Assembly: GCF_000971155.1 (NCBI RefSeq)
Contig: NZ_BBLX01000003.1
Location: forward strand, 124,001-188,000
From: Demequina maris
GTDB taxonomy: Bacteria; Actinomycetota; Actinomycetes; Actinomycetales; Demequinaceae
Reading direction: 5' to 3'
Length of the DNA: 64,000 bases
The position numbers and the translations under genes are program-made. Positions 63,511 through 64,000 of this stretch are shown one piece after another. Each line of letters begins with the position of its first letter. Positions within the stretch are counted from its first letter, which is position 1. The notes under the pieces are model-generated. The model saw only the letters and a list, made by a program, of their open reading frames with translations, ran no database searches and was not told where the DNA came from.

Positions 63511-64000
63511 TTGGCGATCCCCGTTCCCGCGCCGACGAACTGCCCGTCGGTCACGTTGTAGACGGTCCCGGCGCGCGCGGCGACGTCGGACTCGTGGGTG
63601 ATGAGCACGATCGTGCTGCCCTCCGCGTGGAGATCGTCGAGCATGCCGAGCACGTCGCGGGTCGAGTGCGAGTCGAGGTTGCCCGTGGGCTCGTCGGCGA
63701 GCACGATCGCGGGCTCCGTGACGAGCGCCCGCGCGATCGCGACGCGCTGCTGCTGGCCGCCCGAGAGCTGGCCCGGGTGGTTGCGGCTCTTGTCGCCCAG
63801 CCCCACCCGCTCGAGCGCGACCATCGCGCGCTCGCGCCGCTCGGCCGGCGGGATGCCCGCGTACACGAGCGGCAGCTCGACGTTCCCGACCGCCGTGAGG
63901 CTCGCCAGCAGGTGGAACTGCTGAAAGACGAAGCCGATGCGGCGGTTGCGTGCCGAGGCGAGCGCCACCTCGTCCATCTGGGAGACGTCCTCGCCGGCCA
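63507..64000 (-). CDS. ABC transporter ATPase (MacB-type), N-terminus cut
   Basis: The C-terminal ~164 residues of an ATPase partner. Visible are the Q loop ([21 protein letters not shown]), signature motif [16 protein letters not shown], Walker [11 protein letters not shown] and switch His in [11 protein letters not shown]. Walker A lies beyond the window edge. Residues and spacing match the LolD/MacB-like class that pairs with permeases such as the next gene. It overlaps the permease start by 4 bases. Confidence 0.95.
   Translation of the reverse strand, partial: AGEDVSQMDEVALASARNRRIGFVFQQFHLLASLTAVGNVELPLVYAGIPPAERRERAMVALERVGLGDKSRNHPGQLSGGQQQRVAIARALVTEPAIVLADEPTGNLDSHSTRDVLGMLDDLHAEGSTIVLITHESDVAARAGTVYNVTDGQFVGAGTGIAK

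Overview
The window is a contiguous stretch of very GC-rich actinobacterial chromosome, most likely from a Micrococcales-type organism (Cellulomonas/Demequina-like; genus not resolvable by eye). The evidence is the gene content and order: mraZ-rsmH-ftsL-ftsI, DUF3040 and DUF3046 proteins, a PAC2 protein, actinobacterial HelD, a LexA/LysM/NrdR group with TCGAAC-type SOS boxes, ClgR, many GTG starts, and ATGA/GTGA coupling almost everywhere. No rRNA, tRNA, insertion sequence, prophage or CRISPR array was seen, and no gene-free stretch exceeds 300 bases.

Layout. 1-2.7 kb: start of the division/cell-wall cluster on the minus strand (ftsI N-terminus, ftsL, rsmH, mraZ) behind MraZ-type boxes. 2.9-7.3 kb: divergent moxR-DUF58-transglutaminase operon. 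7.4-13.3 kb: DUF3040, a spermidine-synthase-like protein, a cold-shock protein, PAC2, HelD and a secreted matrixin-like protease. 13.4-16.3 kb: serA and a DEAD-box helicase whose expected ATG start reads ATA. 16.3-31.4 kb: a conserved DNA-repair/RNA block (nrdR, LysM SOS protein, lexA, dinG, hflX, methyltransferase, dapF, miaA, miaB, rny, recX, recA, DUF3046, clgR, cinA, pgsA). 31.5-41.1 kb: an accessory block with a CapA-like protein and a quinate/shikimate-type catabolic cluster (dehydroshikimate dehydratase, TRAP transporter, QsuD-type dehydrogenase, phosphotriesterase-like lactonase, TetR and IclR regulators). 41.1-48.7 kb: GGDEF-EAL protein, ftsK, rnj, dapA. 48.8-53.1 kb: alkylsulfatase with a divergent SulP permease and a GAP-family protein. 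53.2-59.3 kb: thyA, folA, GNAT genes with a triplicated module, azlCD, a small membrane protein and dapB. 59.4-64 kb: a MacAB-like ABC exporter operon cut by the window edge.

How the genes work together. The backbone is envelope growth and division (ftsI/L, ftsK, DAP synthesis through dapA/dapB/dapF, MraZ), SOS repair (lexA, recA/X, dinG, LysM division inhibitor) and RNA turnover or modification (RNase J, RNase Y, miaAB, hflX). The accessory block plausibly imports quinate/shikimate-like acids by TRAP transport, oxidises them with NAD and dehydrates 3-dehydroshikimate to protocatechuate.

The most unusual signal is not a gene. The 10-mer GGACGATGCG (complement CGCATCGTCC) occurs 28 times, about equally on both strands. 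Between genes it often forms perfect inverted repeats just after stop codons. Inside genes it falls almost only in two reading frames (Asp-Asp-Ala or Ala-Ser-Ser). This resembles paired uptake-sequence terminators of Haemophilus and Neisseria, and I know of no description of it in actinobacteria.
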